Part shown: positions 30,535-38,841 of the stretch, piece by piece
How the letters are laid out: the number at the start of each line of letters is the position of its first letter
Numbering within the stretch: position 1 is the stretch's first letter
From: Streptococcus moroccensis
GTDB taxonomy: Bacteria; Bacillota; Bacilli; Lactobacillales; Streptococcaceae
Direction: 5' to 3'
Length of the DNA stretch: 64,000 bases
NCBI RefSeq assembly: GCF_030812835.1
Contig: NZ_JAUSTM010000004.1
Coordinates: forward strand, 1-64,000
Notes under the pieces: model-generated
Seen by the model: the letters and a program-made list of their open reading frames with translations, nothing else
Databases searched by the model: none
Told to the model about the DNA's origin: nothing
Made by a program: the position numbers and the translations under genes

Positions 30535-33137
30535 GCCATTCCTCCTCTCAAATTAGTTTTACGTTGTAATTCTTCAGCAATACGATTTCCAACCACGTTG
30601 GCCAGTCTGTTTAGGTCAGCTTCTTCCCTGACAGTGACACCAGAGAAGTTGATGTTGATATTGTTTGATGTGTTCATCGTGTTAGCAATACTTTGACCAA
30701 TTGCCCCCAGAGTTGACTTATTCAAAGGCAAGATAGCTTCAGCACCAGCCTCACCGCCAACCATGGCACGGTTTCCATTCATACCAAATAGGGTTGGTTT
30801 GGTCATGATCCCGCCCTTGGCATACCAGTCAATGCCGATACTTGGTAAGCCACCTTTTAGCCAATCCAGAGGGTTAGCAGAACCACTCACACGGAAGTGA
30901 GGTAGTGGAATATGAGGCCATTTAATCTGGAAGTTAAACAGATTCTTGATGGCACTGACCCCGTTGGAGACCGCATTTTTCGCCCCATCTATTGCATTGG
31001 AAATCGTGGATTTTATGGAATTCCAAATATTGCTTGCTGTTGAAAGTATGCCATTAAAAATTCCTGAAATCGTGCTACTTAAATTATTAAACAAATTTGA
31101 ACCAGTTGAGACCAGTCCAGACCACAAATTGGAAAGGGTGGAAGTGAAACTTGACCACAGAGACTGAGCACCTGAAATTAAACTTGAGAAAATATTGGAC
31201 AAGGCACTAGTAAAGCTAGACCACAAAGACTGTCCAGTTGAGACTACTGAAGACCAAAGGCTAGAAAGCCAAGCAGTAAAACTTGACCACGCTGACTGTG
31301 CTGTTGAAGTGATGGAAGACCACAGTTCAGAAAGCCATGCAGTAAAACTTGACCACGCTAACTGTGCCGTAGAAGTGATAGAAGTCCACAGTTCAGAAAG
31401 CCAAGTAGTAAAATTCGACCACGCTGTGGTCGCAGTGGAGACAATATTCGTCCACAATTCAGACAACCAAGCAGCACAAACGTTCCACGTCGTCTGAAGC
31501 CACTCAGTAATAGCGCCCCAGTTCATAATGGCTTGAATAATGAGCGTTATAGCGGCGATAGCGCCAGCTATCGCCGCTATAACAATTCCAATAGGCGCCC
31601 CTATAGCACCTATAGCGATGATTAGCGGTGCAATAGCCCCAAGTAAAATCATTACAGCAGTTGTAACTAAACCAAAAATAATAATGGTCTGCTGTGTCCC
31701 CTCCCCTAAGTTAGAAAACCAATCCGCAACACTTTGAATAACCTTTGACAATTCCTGAAAAATTGGAGTCAGCTCTTTCAAAATGGGTGCACCAAGTGCG
31801 GCCATGGCATTATCTGTGCTAGCTTTTAGATTTCCCAGCGTATTTTCTAAGCCGTCCGATTCTCTAGCGGCCTGACCAAGAGCGCCAGCAGCAGCTTGAC
31901 CATCCTCCACCATCTTAAGCAATGTCAATTGTTTTTGAGACTCGCTCAATTCATTGAACGACTTGCTATATAATGCGTTTGCAGCAGCGTTTCTAGTGGT
32001 TTCAGTTGCAGAAATACCAAGCGCAGCATCGTTCTCATAATTTCCTTTAAGGAATGACTGTAAGTTTTCCGTCACTTCTTCTATAGATTTATCATAGAAT
32101 GCTGCACCGTCCGCAGCTGCCCTAGTAGCTCTTTCTGTCAACTCTAGAGCGCTAGCTGTATCCATACCAGTTGTTTTTGCAAATGCCGCCATCTGTGTGA
32201 ATGAGCCTTGTAATCGTTCAGGAACAATATTCAATTCCTTACCGATTGATTCAAGTGCTGTTCTAGCTTGGTTTTCTAGTTCTCCGAATACTGTTGAAAA
32301 TTGGGCATTACTTGCTTGCATTTTTGCAGCTGTCTGCATTGCCTCTTCACCAACATCATATAATGCTCTGCCAGCTTCACCAGCTTTTTCCGCAACATCC
32401 ATCATCATATCCGCTTTAAGATAACTTGCAGCACCTTTGATGTCTTCGGTTGCATTTTTACTAGAGTCCCCTAGTTCGTCCATTGCTTTGTCGATCTTCA
32501 TGACCTCAACTTCAGCCTGGCCGATTTCGTGTTGAAGTTGACGCCATTCATCTGTCCCAATGTTTTCATCACCAAGATCGGATTGTTTTTTCTTAAGAGC
32601 TTGAACCTTATCACCAGCCAGTTCGGATTGTTTGGCTAGCAGTTTCATTTTTTGCTCAACAAGTTCAACATTTCCAGAATCTAATTCCAATTTCTGATTC
32701 ACGATGTCTAGCTCACTTGCCACATCGTCTAACTGCTTATTGAGATTGTAGATTGACTTAGAATCTCCTACATCGTTAAGCTGTTCTTTAGTTGATTGAA
32801 TCGCCTTATCAACAGACTTCATCTGAGTCTCAACTTGTTCAATTTGAACTTGTAGTTTTACCCATTCGGAGGACCCAATTTCACTTTCGCCAAGCTCGTC
32901 TTGTTTTTTCTTTAGTTCAGCTATTTTCATAGCTCCCAGGCGAGCTTGCTCTTGAAAATTTTCAAGTTTACGATTTAGTAAATCAACGTTGCCAGGATCA
33001 AATTTCAGTTCCCTATTTAGGTTTCCGATATCTTTCCTTAAAACAGCCAATGCCCCATTGATACCTTTAACGGACTTGTCAAACTCAACTGTATTCGCAC
33101 CGAATTTGACGAATAATCCTTCAAATGTCTCAGACAT
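30531..33137 (-). CDS. tail tape measure protein
   Basis: A protein of 868 residues whose length sets tail length. The N-terminal third is coiled coil with internal repeats (near-duplicate stretches with NLNRELKFDPGNVDLLN and DIVNQKLELDSGNVELV). The middle has a hydrophobic segment (about 490-545). A tryptophan-rich repeat region follows (about 545-705), then a compact C-terminus (GMNGNRAMVGGEAGAEAILP). AGGAGG lies upstream. Length and position right after gpG/GT are standard. Confidence 0.92.
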   Translation of the reverse strand: MSETFEGLFVKFGANTVEFDKSVKGINGALAVLRKDIGNLNRELKFDPGNVDLLNRKLENFQEQARLGAMKIAELKKKQDELGESEIGSSEWVKLQVQIEQVETQMKSVDKAIQSTKEQLNDVGDSKSIYNLNKQLDDVASELDIVNQKLELDSGNVELVEQKMKLLAKQSELAGDKVQALKKKQSDLGDENIGTDEWRQLQHEIGQAEVEVMKIDKAMDELGDSSKNATEDIKGAASYLKADMMMDVAEKAGEAGRALYDVGEEAMQTAAKMQASNAQFSTVFGELENQARTALESIGKELNIVPERLQGSFTQMAAFAKTTGMDTASALELTERATRAAADGAAFYDKSIEEVTENLQSFLKGNYENDAALGISATETTRNAAANALYSKSFNELSESQKQLTLLKMVEDGQAAAGALGQAARESDGLENTLGNLKASTDNAMAALGAPILKELTPIFQELSKVIQSVADWFSNLGEGTQQTIIIFGLVTTAVMILLGAIAPLIIAIGAIGAPIGIVIAAIAGAIAAITLIIQAIMNWGAITEWLQTTWNVCAAWLSELWTNIVSTATTAWSNFTTWLSELWTSITSTAQLAWSSFTAWLSELWSSITSTAQSAWSSFTAWLSSLWSSVVSTGQSLWSSFTSALSNIFSSLISGAQSLWSSFTSTLSNLWSGLVSTGSNLFNNLSSTISGIFNGILSTASNIWNSIKSTISNAIDGAKNAVSNGVSAIKNLFNFQIKWPHIPLPHFRVSGSANPLDWLKGGLPSIGIDWYAKGGIMTKPTLFGMNGNRAMVGGEAGAEAILPLNKSTLGAIGQSIANTMNTSNNININFSGVTVREEADLNRLANVVGNRIAEELQRKTNLRGGMA
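31130..31500 (-). repeat. tryptophan-rich repeats inside the tape measure gene
   Basis: About eight imperfect repeats of roughly 22 codons (66 bp) encode WLSELW-SITSTAQ-AWSSFTA-like units. The DNA copies are similar enough to recombine, so tail length could vary. Confidence 0.8.
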
Positions 33138-33158
33138 AGAGAAATACCTCCTTTCGTT

Positions 33159-33799
33159 TTAATCTGTCATGACACTGAGTAAGTCAGTATTCGACAAAGT
33201 TTTCTTCTCATCCTGATTGATACTCATCTGATGGAGTGCTCCCATTAAATAATTAAAATGCTGAGATTCTGCCCAAAAGACATCAACTCTGTTTTCAAAG
33301 ACAACCTTATAAATTTTTTCAGAAGTTATGACTTCTGTTGAGGCTTTTTTCTATCTTGAGGAACTTTCAATCGGCTTCTGTTTAGTTCTAAAATCAATTC
33401 AGTGTAGAACTGAATACTAATAAGTTCACCTATCCACAGTGAGAAATCTGCGGTTTCCATTGTGATTTCATTCTGTTCGAATTTTCCATTGCTCACCTCT
33501 CCATACAAGCAAGGGATGGCATCCATCAAGAAAGTTAGAAAGTCAGAATTCATGAGCAGTGGAAGGAGTTGTAGTTGTTCTTCTTCAGTGAGTTCTTTTT
33601 TGTTACCAAAACCAGCTTGAGCAACTGCAATAGTATAGGATTGTATTGCTTTCTGATTATCATCAAAGAAGTTTCTTCCAGTTCGTTGTTCGTATAGTTT
33701 GATAGCACGAAGGGAATAAAGAAAACGCACAGTAATTGTGCGTTCAATTTCCTCCCCATAACTATCAAAGTCAACAAATGATAGTTCTTTTTTTATCAT
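33159..33799 (-). CDS. tail assembly chaperone gpGT (product of -1 frameshift)
   Basis: Ribosomes that slip back one base on AAAAAAG (33350-33344) continue into a 61-codon frame starting ASTEVITSEKIY and ending at TAA 33159-33161, giving about 213 residues. The T-part covers the otherwise empty 188 bp before the tape measure gene. This is the lambda gpG/gpGT arrangement, widely conserved in siphophages. The segment coordinates span both frames. Confidence 0.85.
33320..33350 (-). promoter_or_regulatory. programmed -1 frameshift site
   Basis: The heptamer A-AAA-AAG, in the correct phase, is followed six bases later by a perfect 7-bp hairpin CAGAAGT-CATA-ACTTCTG (33337-33320). Both parts of a classical -1 signal are present. 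Confidence 0.88.
33326..33799 (-). CDS. tail assembly chaperone gpG
   Basis: The zero-frame product has 157 residues, ending PQQKS after the slippery codons. It follows the major tail protein gene and binds the tape measure protein during tail assembly. A G-rich stretch lies upstream of ATG 33799. The frame carries the slippery heptamer five codons before its stop. Confidence 0.85.
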   Translation of the reverse strand: MIKKELSFVDFDSYGEEIERTITVRFLYSLRAIKLYEQRTGRNFFDDNQKAIQSYTIAVAQAGFGNKKELTEEEQLQLLPLLMNSDFLTFLMDAIPCLYGEVSNGKFEQNEITMETADFSLWIGELISIQFYTELILELNRSRLKVPQDRKKPQQKS

Positions 33800-33802
33800 T
33801 GA

Positions 33803-34474
33803 TTACCCCCCAGGTACAACTTCTGGAGTTTTTCCGAGTGCCTCATTGATGAAGTCAATTAGTTTAGTCGGTGATTTAGCAGCAAAAAGTTTGTCAAATT
33901 TTGCACGAACAGTACCTTGCGCATCGTCACGCCATACGATTTCAGATACAGGTTTATTTTCAGAGTCCAAAATAAAATTATTCGGAGAGGCAGTACAAGG
34001 GATTTCGATTTCTTTAGGTGTTACTGATGATTCATCAGTTGTTGCACTACCTTTGGGTGCAGAGGCTTTTACATTCGTCCAGATGTGGAACTCTTCAACT
34101 TCGGCACCAAATTCATCTGTAACAGTTTCAGCATACCCCCAGATGAAGTTAGCGTTGACACCAGTGTCAATTAAGGCTGGTGGTGTGGAGGTAGTTAGCT
34201 TCTTACCTAAGTGGTCGATCATGAACTGCTTAGGGATTTGATAAGTCGTGATAGACCCTTCCGTGGATTTTTTACCTTGCAAACGGACATGCTCCACGTT
34301 GTCAGCATAGTAGGCATTTGATTCCTGAGAAGTTTCAAAGGATGTGCTTCGCATCCCTGTGAATGGATAAGGTTTCTGCAAGTCCAAGACACCAGAATCA
34401 GTTTTGGCAATTTTGGCATAGAAACCATTCGCATTACCGTGAGTAACTTCCCTTGTATCGTATTGATAAGTCAT
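33803..34474 (-). CDS. major tail protein
   Basis: A tail tube subunit of 223 residues, phi13-type. It starts MTYQYDTREVTHGNANGFYA and has the KPYPFTGMRS and WGYAETVTDEFG stretches typical of the family. AAAGGAG lies upstream. It is encoded between the neck genes and gpG. Confidence 0.88.
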   Translation of the reverse strand: MTYQYDTREVTHGNANGFYAKIAKTDSGVLDLQKPYPFTGMRSTSFETSQESNAYYADNVEHVRLQGKKSTEGSITTYQIPKQFMIDHLGKKLTTSTPPALIDTGVNANFIWGYAETVTDEFGAEVEEFHIWTNVKASAPKGSATTDESSVTPKEIEIPCTASPNNFILDSENKPVSEIVWRDDAQGTVRAKFDKLFAAKSPTKLIDFINEALGKTPEVVPGG

Positions 34475-34488
34475 GTAAGACTCCTTTC

Positions 34489-34833
34489 TTATTTGGGTGT
34501 GATTTTAATGGATTTCATATCATTAAGGAATTTCTCCTTATTTTTGAGATAGGCTGGTCTGATATGCTCTCTAGGAGCCACAAAGCCACCGTTTTTAGTG
34601 GCATGACCATTCTCTAATAAGTGGGATAGAGATTTTTCTTTGCCATTGTTATGAACAATAGCGGCGTCATCTATGATGTCGTGTGTCCAACCTTTTTCGT
34701 AAACACCGTTTCGTCTAGGGCTTCCAGTTCTAATGTCACTTTCTGTATTTTGAGCAGCCTTCTTAATGTTCTCTAAAACTTGATTCTTGATATCCACCTT
34801 TAGTGGGGTCATCTTCACGCTACCACTGCCCAT
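34489..34833 (-). CDS. HK97 gp10-like neck/tail completion protein
   Basis: A protein of 114 residues with the HK97-gp10 pattern (GSPRRNGVYEKGW, LLENGHATKNGGFVAPREHI). ATG 34833, with GAGG nine bases upstream, is preferred to an upstream ATG without a ribosome site. It overlaps the preceding gene by 14 bases. Confidence 0.85.
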   Translation of the reverse strand: MGSGSVKMTPLKVDIKNQVLENIKKAAQNTESDIRTGSPRRNGVYEKGWTHDIIDDAAIVHNNGKEKSLSHLLENGHATKNGGFVAPREHIRPAYLKNKEKFLNDMKSIKITPK

Positions 34834-35167
34834 TTGTAAACACCTCAAGTCTATAAGTTGTCAGTAGATAGTCAGTGTCAGGTTGTTTTAGATTCAACTG
34901 ATTTGGCTCACACATAAAATGAGACAGTATCAAATCTTCAATACTGTCTAGTTTCTTCTTGTGGTAGTGACTAACTTGAACAGTCACTTTTCTCATGTGC
35001 ACTCTATCATCAGCAGTAATGCTCCTGCCTGGTGTTAACCGATAATACAAGATGACATTGTCAGGAGAAGATTTCTCCTCACGTTCCATGTAGAAGACCT
35101 TAGCCTTCAAAGAGTTTGTTTCAAGGATAGATTGAATATCTTGTCTAGTGAAGAATTTCTTGGCCAT
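34820..35167 (-). CDS. phage neck or tail-terminator protein
   Basis: A protein of 115 residues encoded between the head closure and gp10-like genes, the slot of a tail-completion protein. The motifs (VILYYRLTPGRSITADD, LLTTYRLEVFTNGQW) are those of small streptococcal phage connectors. GGAG lies upstream, and the start overlaps the previous gene by one base. Confidence 0.65.
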   Translation of the reverse strand: MAKKFFTRQDIQSILETNSLKAKVFYMEREEKSSPDNVILYYRLTPGRSITADDRVHMRKVTVQVSHYHKKKLDSIEDLILSHFMCEPNQLNLKQPDTDYLLTTYRLEVFTNGQW

Positions 35168-35472
35168 TACTTCAGTTCTCCAAGTTCGATGATAGTGTAA
35201 TGATCATCATCTGATTCTGTCCCAATATTAACTTTGTACTCTCTACCATTGTATTTAACATAGTCTAGAGTGTCAGTCACATAGTTGGAACGAACACTAA
35301 ACCTAGCAGTCAGAACTTGACCGTCTGCCATAGCTTTATCAAGCCTTCGCTGATAGATTTTCTCTTTCTCAGCTTTGACTTTCTTTTCTACGGTCTTTTT
35401 CTCCCAGACACCTTTTTCAACCTCAACACGCTCATCATAGCAAAGAATGATAGCTACTCTTGAAGATTTCAT
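35167..35472 (-). CDS. phage head closure protein
   Basis: A protein of 101 residues with the head-tail adaptor layout: basic N-terminal strand region, lysine-rich helix and a beta C-terminus (YVKYNGREYKVNIGTESD). It overlaps the connector gene before it by four bases. Assignment rests mostly on order. Confidence 0.65.
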   Translation of the reverse strand: MKSSRVAIILCYDERVEVEKGVWEKKTVEKKVKAEKEKIYQRRLDKAMADGQVLTARFSVRSNYVTDTLDYVKYNGREYKVNIGTESDDDHYTIIELGELK

Positions 35473-35804
35473 GTCTTCACTTCATAGATTGCCTTGAGTT
35501 GATACAAAAGATTTGTCATCTCTCCGTCAATCCATTCCATAGTAGCAGCACTGCCTGTCATCAAAGATTTGTCAAAACGTTGAACACATCTCAGATGTAA
35601 CCAGTCAAGCACTGTTTCCCTATCTTCTTCATTAATATCAGGCCATCCTGTTAAATCCGTATCTTTATCGATTACAGAAACAGGTATAGCGTTTCTTTGT
35701 AAATATGAAATCCCACTGTTGATATAACGTAGCAGTTGGACGTCAAAGATGTCTTCTTCAACGTCAACCTCTACCATTTCCTTTATTTTATTCAGGATTG
35801 TCAT
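35469..35804 (-). CDS. head-tail connector protein (gp6-like)
   Basis: A mostly helical protein of 111 residues (LLRYINSGISYLQRNAIP, VLDWLHLRCVQRFDK) matching the phage connector family encoded right after the major capsid gene. Confidence 0.8.
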   Translation of the reverse strand: MTILNKIKEMVEVDVEEDIFDVQLLRYINSGISYLQRNAIPVSVIDKDTDLTGWPDINEEDRETVLDWLHLRCVQRFDKSLMTGSAATMEWIDGEMTNLLYQLKAIYEVKT

Positions 35805-35824
35805 TGAGACACCCCTTTCCTGTT

Positions 35825-37087
35825 TTAACCAGCTTGGTTGGTAAATTTAACTGCTGATTTGTACTGACCTAGGCGACCACCCATCACGCTAGCAAGCTCG
35901 ATGTGACGGCGGTTAACTGTTACGTCATAATCTTCAAATCGGTCAGCGGAAACATCATCGCCAATCATCTTGTAAGCTTGGTCAGCAAATGCAATAATTG
36001 GGTTAGTTGCACCATCCATCCAATCATAGATATAAACTTGGAAGCCAGCAATAATATTTCCGTTTGTAGCGATTGGAGCAAATGGCTGAGGATCAATGTA
36101 GCGGCCTTCTGCATCTTTAACCAATTTCAACTTACGCGCAATAGCTTTGGAAGTGACCAGGATCGGTGTCGTATTAGGTACCATCTTGTCAATTCCTTCA
36201 ACAAGGGATTCAAGGACAGCGTTATTGAATGCACCTGTAACATTGATTTCTTGTGTTTCGAAGAGGTTTGTTTCAGTTTCTTCTGCAATAGATTTAATTT
36301 CAGTGATTTTATCATCAGCGTTAGATGTCTTGCCGTCACCGATAACAACAGCACGTTCAATAGTACGGATAAAACCTTGAGCAAGTTCTTTCATAACATA
36401 ATTGAAGTAAGCGCCTGTTGTGTCTTTCTTCAAGTCAGCATATTCAAACGCATATTTGATATAGATCGTTGCAGAGTTGATGGTGAAGTCCAAGAATGTG
36501 AATTCTTCATCTTTCTTAACTTTACCAGCTTTTTGTCCTTTGGCTTGAGATGCCTGAGTTTGAAGAGCGACACGCACTGCATAACGAGGATCTTTTGAAA
36601 CATGGTTCAAGATACCGTTGTAATTAGCGAAGGCATCCTGAATAGCGATGAGGACTGGCTCTGGAAGAATTTTAGTGAGGTTAGTCACCCCTTTTTCAAC
36701 AAGGTTATCTTCCCAGGCTTTACGAGCACTATTAGCACTGCCTTCGTTGTCCATAAGAATCCGTACAAAATCAAGAGCAGCAGCTTTTGTTTTCAAATAA
36801 TCCATTGGTGTATTACCTTTCTGTTTTTCTTTAATGACTTTAGCAGCTTTGCTGAGTTCTTCTTCAGTTTCTTCAATGTCAGAATCCAGCCCAGCAATTG
36901 TTTCTTTAATAGCTGTTGCTTGAGCAACCAAACTTTCTGCATCAGTTTTCAACTGTTCCAAGACATCGTCTTCAATGGTTGAAGATTTCATCTTGGCTTC
37001 AATAGTGGCTTTTTTAAGCTTTACCTCAGCCAGTTCATCAGTTGCTTTTTGACGAGCTTCCAAAAGCTCAACGAGTGATTTTTTCAT
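35825..37087 (-). CDS. major capsid protein, HK97 family
   Basis: A protein of 421 residues. The first 100 form a charged coiled coil, the scaffold delta domain removed by the prohead protease. The HK97 fold follows (LPEPVLIAIQDAF, FADQAYKMIGDD). AAAGGAG favours the second of two adjacent ATGs, 37087. It follows the protease gene by ten bases. Confidence 0.92.
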   Translation of the reverse strand: MKKSLVELLEARQKATDELAEVKLKKATIEAKMKSSTIEDDVLEQLKTDAESLVAQATAIKETIAGLDSDIEETEEELSKAAKVIKEKQKGNTPMDYLKTKAAALDFVRILMDNEGSANSARKAWEDNLVEKGVTNLTKILPEPVLIAIQDAFANYNGILNHVSKDPRYAVRVALQTQASQAKGQKAGKVKKDEEFTFLDFTINSATIYIKYAFEYADLKKDTTGAYFNYVMKELAQGFIRTIERAVVIGDGKTSNADDKITEIKSIAEETETNLFETQEINVTGAFNNAVLESLVEGIDKMVPNTTPILVTSKAIARKLKLVKDAEGRYIDPQPFAPIATNGNIIAGFQVYIYDWMDGATNPIIAFADQAYKMIGDDVSADRFEDYDVTVNRRHIELASVMGGRLGQYKSAVKFTNQAG

Positions 37088-37097
37088 CATGTCTCCT

Positions 37098-37640
37098 TTA
37101 AATTTTTGCAAGTTTACTCATGATTTCTTGCCTCATGTTCGCCTGGGCGATTCGCTTATCAACCGCTGACATATCAAATTCCTTAATATTGTCAACAGTT
37201 GCTTGAGGGTTAGCTGGCACGGTCACAACAGAAATTTCAAAGATTTCAACTTCCTTGAAAATCCATCCGCCGTAAGGCTGCTTAGCGTCAACAGGCTCAT
37301 AATCTTTGATAAAGAACCCAATACTCAGGCTATCCAATGCCCCCATTTTCATGAGGTCATAAGTTTTCTTAGCCTCTGGATCACTAAGATTAAATGTTGA
37401 ACGTGTTCGCAAGCCTTTTTCATCCACAGACAATTCATGCTTACCAATAACACAGTTACGGTTATGGTTGAGACACATCGGGACAACAGCCTTGGTTTTC
37501 AGTGACTTATCGAAGCATCCTTTAGCCATGATGTCGCCATCTCTATCAGCATTGCCGTAGGTAGAAGCGTAAGCCTCAAAATGAAAGTCAGCTGATTCAT
37601 CCTCAACTGACTTTACGATAAAGGTTTTTAGTTTTTCCAT
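37098..37640 (-). CDS. HK97-type prohead protease
   Basis: A protein of 180 residues with the U35 fold. The probable catalytic His is in LNHN (59) and the Ser in DSLSIGF (about 104-106). It cleaves the capsid scaffold domain during maturation. It lies between portal and capsid genes, the usual order. Confidence 0.9.
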   Translation of the reverse strand: MEKLKTFIVKSVEDESADFHFEAYASTYGNADRDGDIMAKGCFDKSLKTKAVVPMCLNHNRNCVIGKHELSVDEKGLRTRSTFNLSDPEAKKTYDLMKMGALDSLSIGFFIKDYEPVDAKQPYGGWIFKEVEIFEISVVTVPANPQATVDNIKEFDMSAVDKRIAQANMRQEIMSKLAKI

Positions 37641-37690
37641 TGCTTACCTCCTTTCGTAAAAGATATGCCAACCGCCCACCCTTTAGATTC

Positions 37691-38833
37691 CTACTCAGAT
37701 TCTTCTGCACCGATACGCACAGCATTCAGGTTGGTTTCAAATACTTCACCGCCCTCATAGCCAGGTAAACCAAGATAGGTTTCACGGAACTCATTTGAGT
37801 TCATCAATCCAGCATATTTGGACTTGAAGCCACCTTCAACCAAATCCTTAAATGAAATCATGTCAGCCATATCAAAGAAGACCAGTAATTTATTGCCCTG
37901 AGTCCGTGCTGTCTTCGTGAAGTATTTTCTGTTTATTTCTTCAGAATAGACACGCTGATACAACTTCATGACGCTAGAATAGTAGGCTCTATATTGTTCC
38001 TCAGTGTAATCACAGGTAAATAATTTCTCATTGATACCATGAGCATTATAAAGCTGTGATTTCAAGAACTCTAATTCTTCCTTGGAAGCAGTAGAATAGT
38101 CTTTGCTAAGTTCCTGAAACTCTTCGCCTTGCTCAAGATAAGCAATGCCACCGTTCTTGGCCAAGTCAAGCATACTATCAACACGGTTCCTGGCTTGTTG
38201 CTTCAAAAGTTCATCAGCTGCCTTAGTTGGTAGCTTTAAGAAGCCTCTCAAGCTAGAATTGCCATCGCTAAGCTTTTCTGTCAAAGCATTCAAGTTAATG
38301 TCAATAAGCTCAGTAATCTGATTGAGTTGAGCCGTGACATTCAACTTAGGGTTTTCAAATACCCATACATCAGTAAGAGGAAGCTCAACAGCAACATCAT
38401 CAAGCATAAGCTCCACGCTCTCGGCTGTCCAAGTCACTGTCTTCTTAGCAAGCCATATTTCAATCAGTCGGCCATTCTCCCAACGTGGTACAACAACCGC
38501 CACACCGTCACGCAACATAGCCCTTGTTACATTTGACCAAAAGACAACAGGCACTTCTAGTGGATTTGGTGAAACTGTTAGCACATCAGCCAAATCGCTA
38601 TGCTCATACCAAACCATCGAATCGACACCGCCTGGGTTACGAGTAATCTTGACATGCTTAAACCTTAACTGAGCTGTGTCAGTTGAAATCTTATTGTAGA
38701 TGTTATCCAAATAGATGGAGTTCCTACGCCAGTAGGAGATACTTCTTTGAAGATAGGTTCTTGTAGATTTCCGATTGTTTGGACGGAAAATCCTAGCAAA
38801 AACCTTCTTCAAATTATTCAAATAGTTGTTCAT
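37691..38833 (-). CDS. phage portal protein
   Basis: A protein of 380 residues of the HK97-type portal family (PF04860). It shows TVSPNPLEVPVVFWSNVTRA and LFTCDYTEEQYRAYYSSVM. It forms the dodecameric DNA gate at one capsid vertex. It lies nine bases after the large terminase gene. Confidence 0.92.
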   Translation of the reverse strand: MNNYLNNLKKVFARIFRPNNRKSTRTYLQRSISYWRRNSIYLDNIYNKISTDTAQLRFKHVKITRNPGGVDSMVWYEHSDLADVLTVSPNPLEVPVVFWSNVTRAMLRDGVAVVVPRWENGRLIEIWLAKKTVTWTAESVELMLDDVAVELPLTDVWVFENPKLNVTAQLNQITELIDINLNALTEKLSDGNSSLRGFLKLPTKAADELLKQQARNRVDSMLDLAKNGGIAYLEQGEEFQELSKDYSTASKEELEFLKSQLYNAHGINEKLFTCDYTEEQYRAYYSSVMKLYQRVYSEEINRKYFTKTARTQGNKLLVFFDMADMISFKDLVEGGFKSKYAGLMNSNEFRETYLGLPGYEGGEVFETNLNAVRIGAEESE

Positions 38834-38841
38834 TATTCACC

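Noticed and set aside
31195-31497. Rightward 100-codon repetitive frame opposite the tape measure gene
   Set aside because: Its repeats are the antisense of the Trp-rich tape measure repeats, with no start signal of its own.
35903-36598. Rightward 231-codon frame opposite the capsid gene
   Set aside because: Cysteine- and phenylalanine-rich shadow of a well-supported capsid gene, without a ribosome site.
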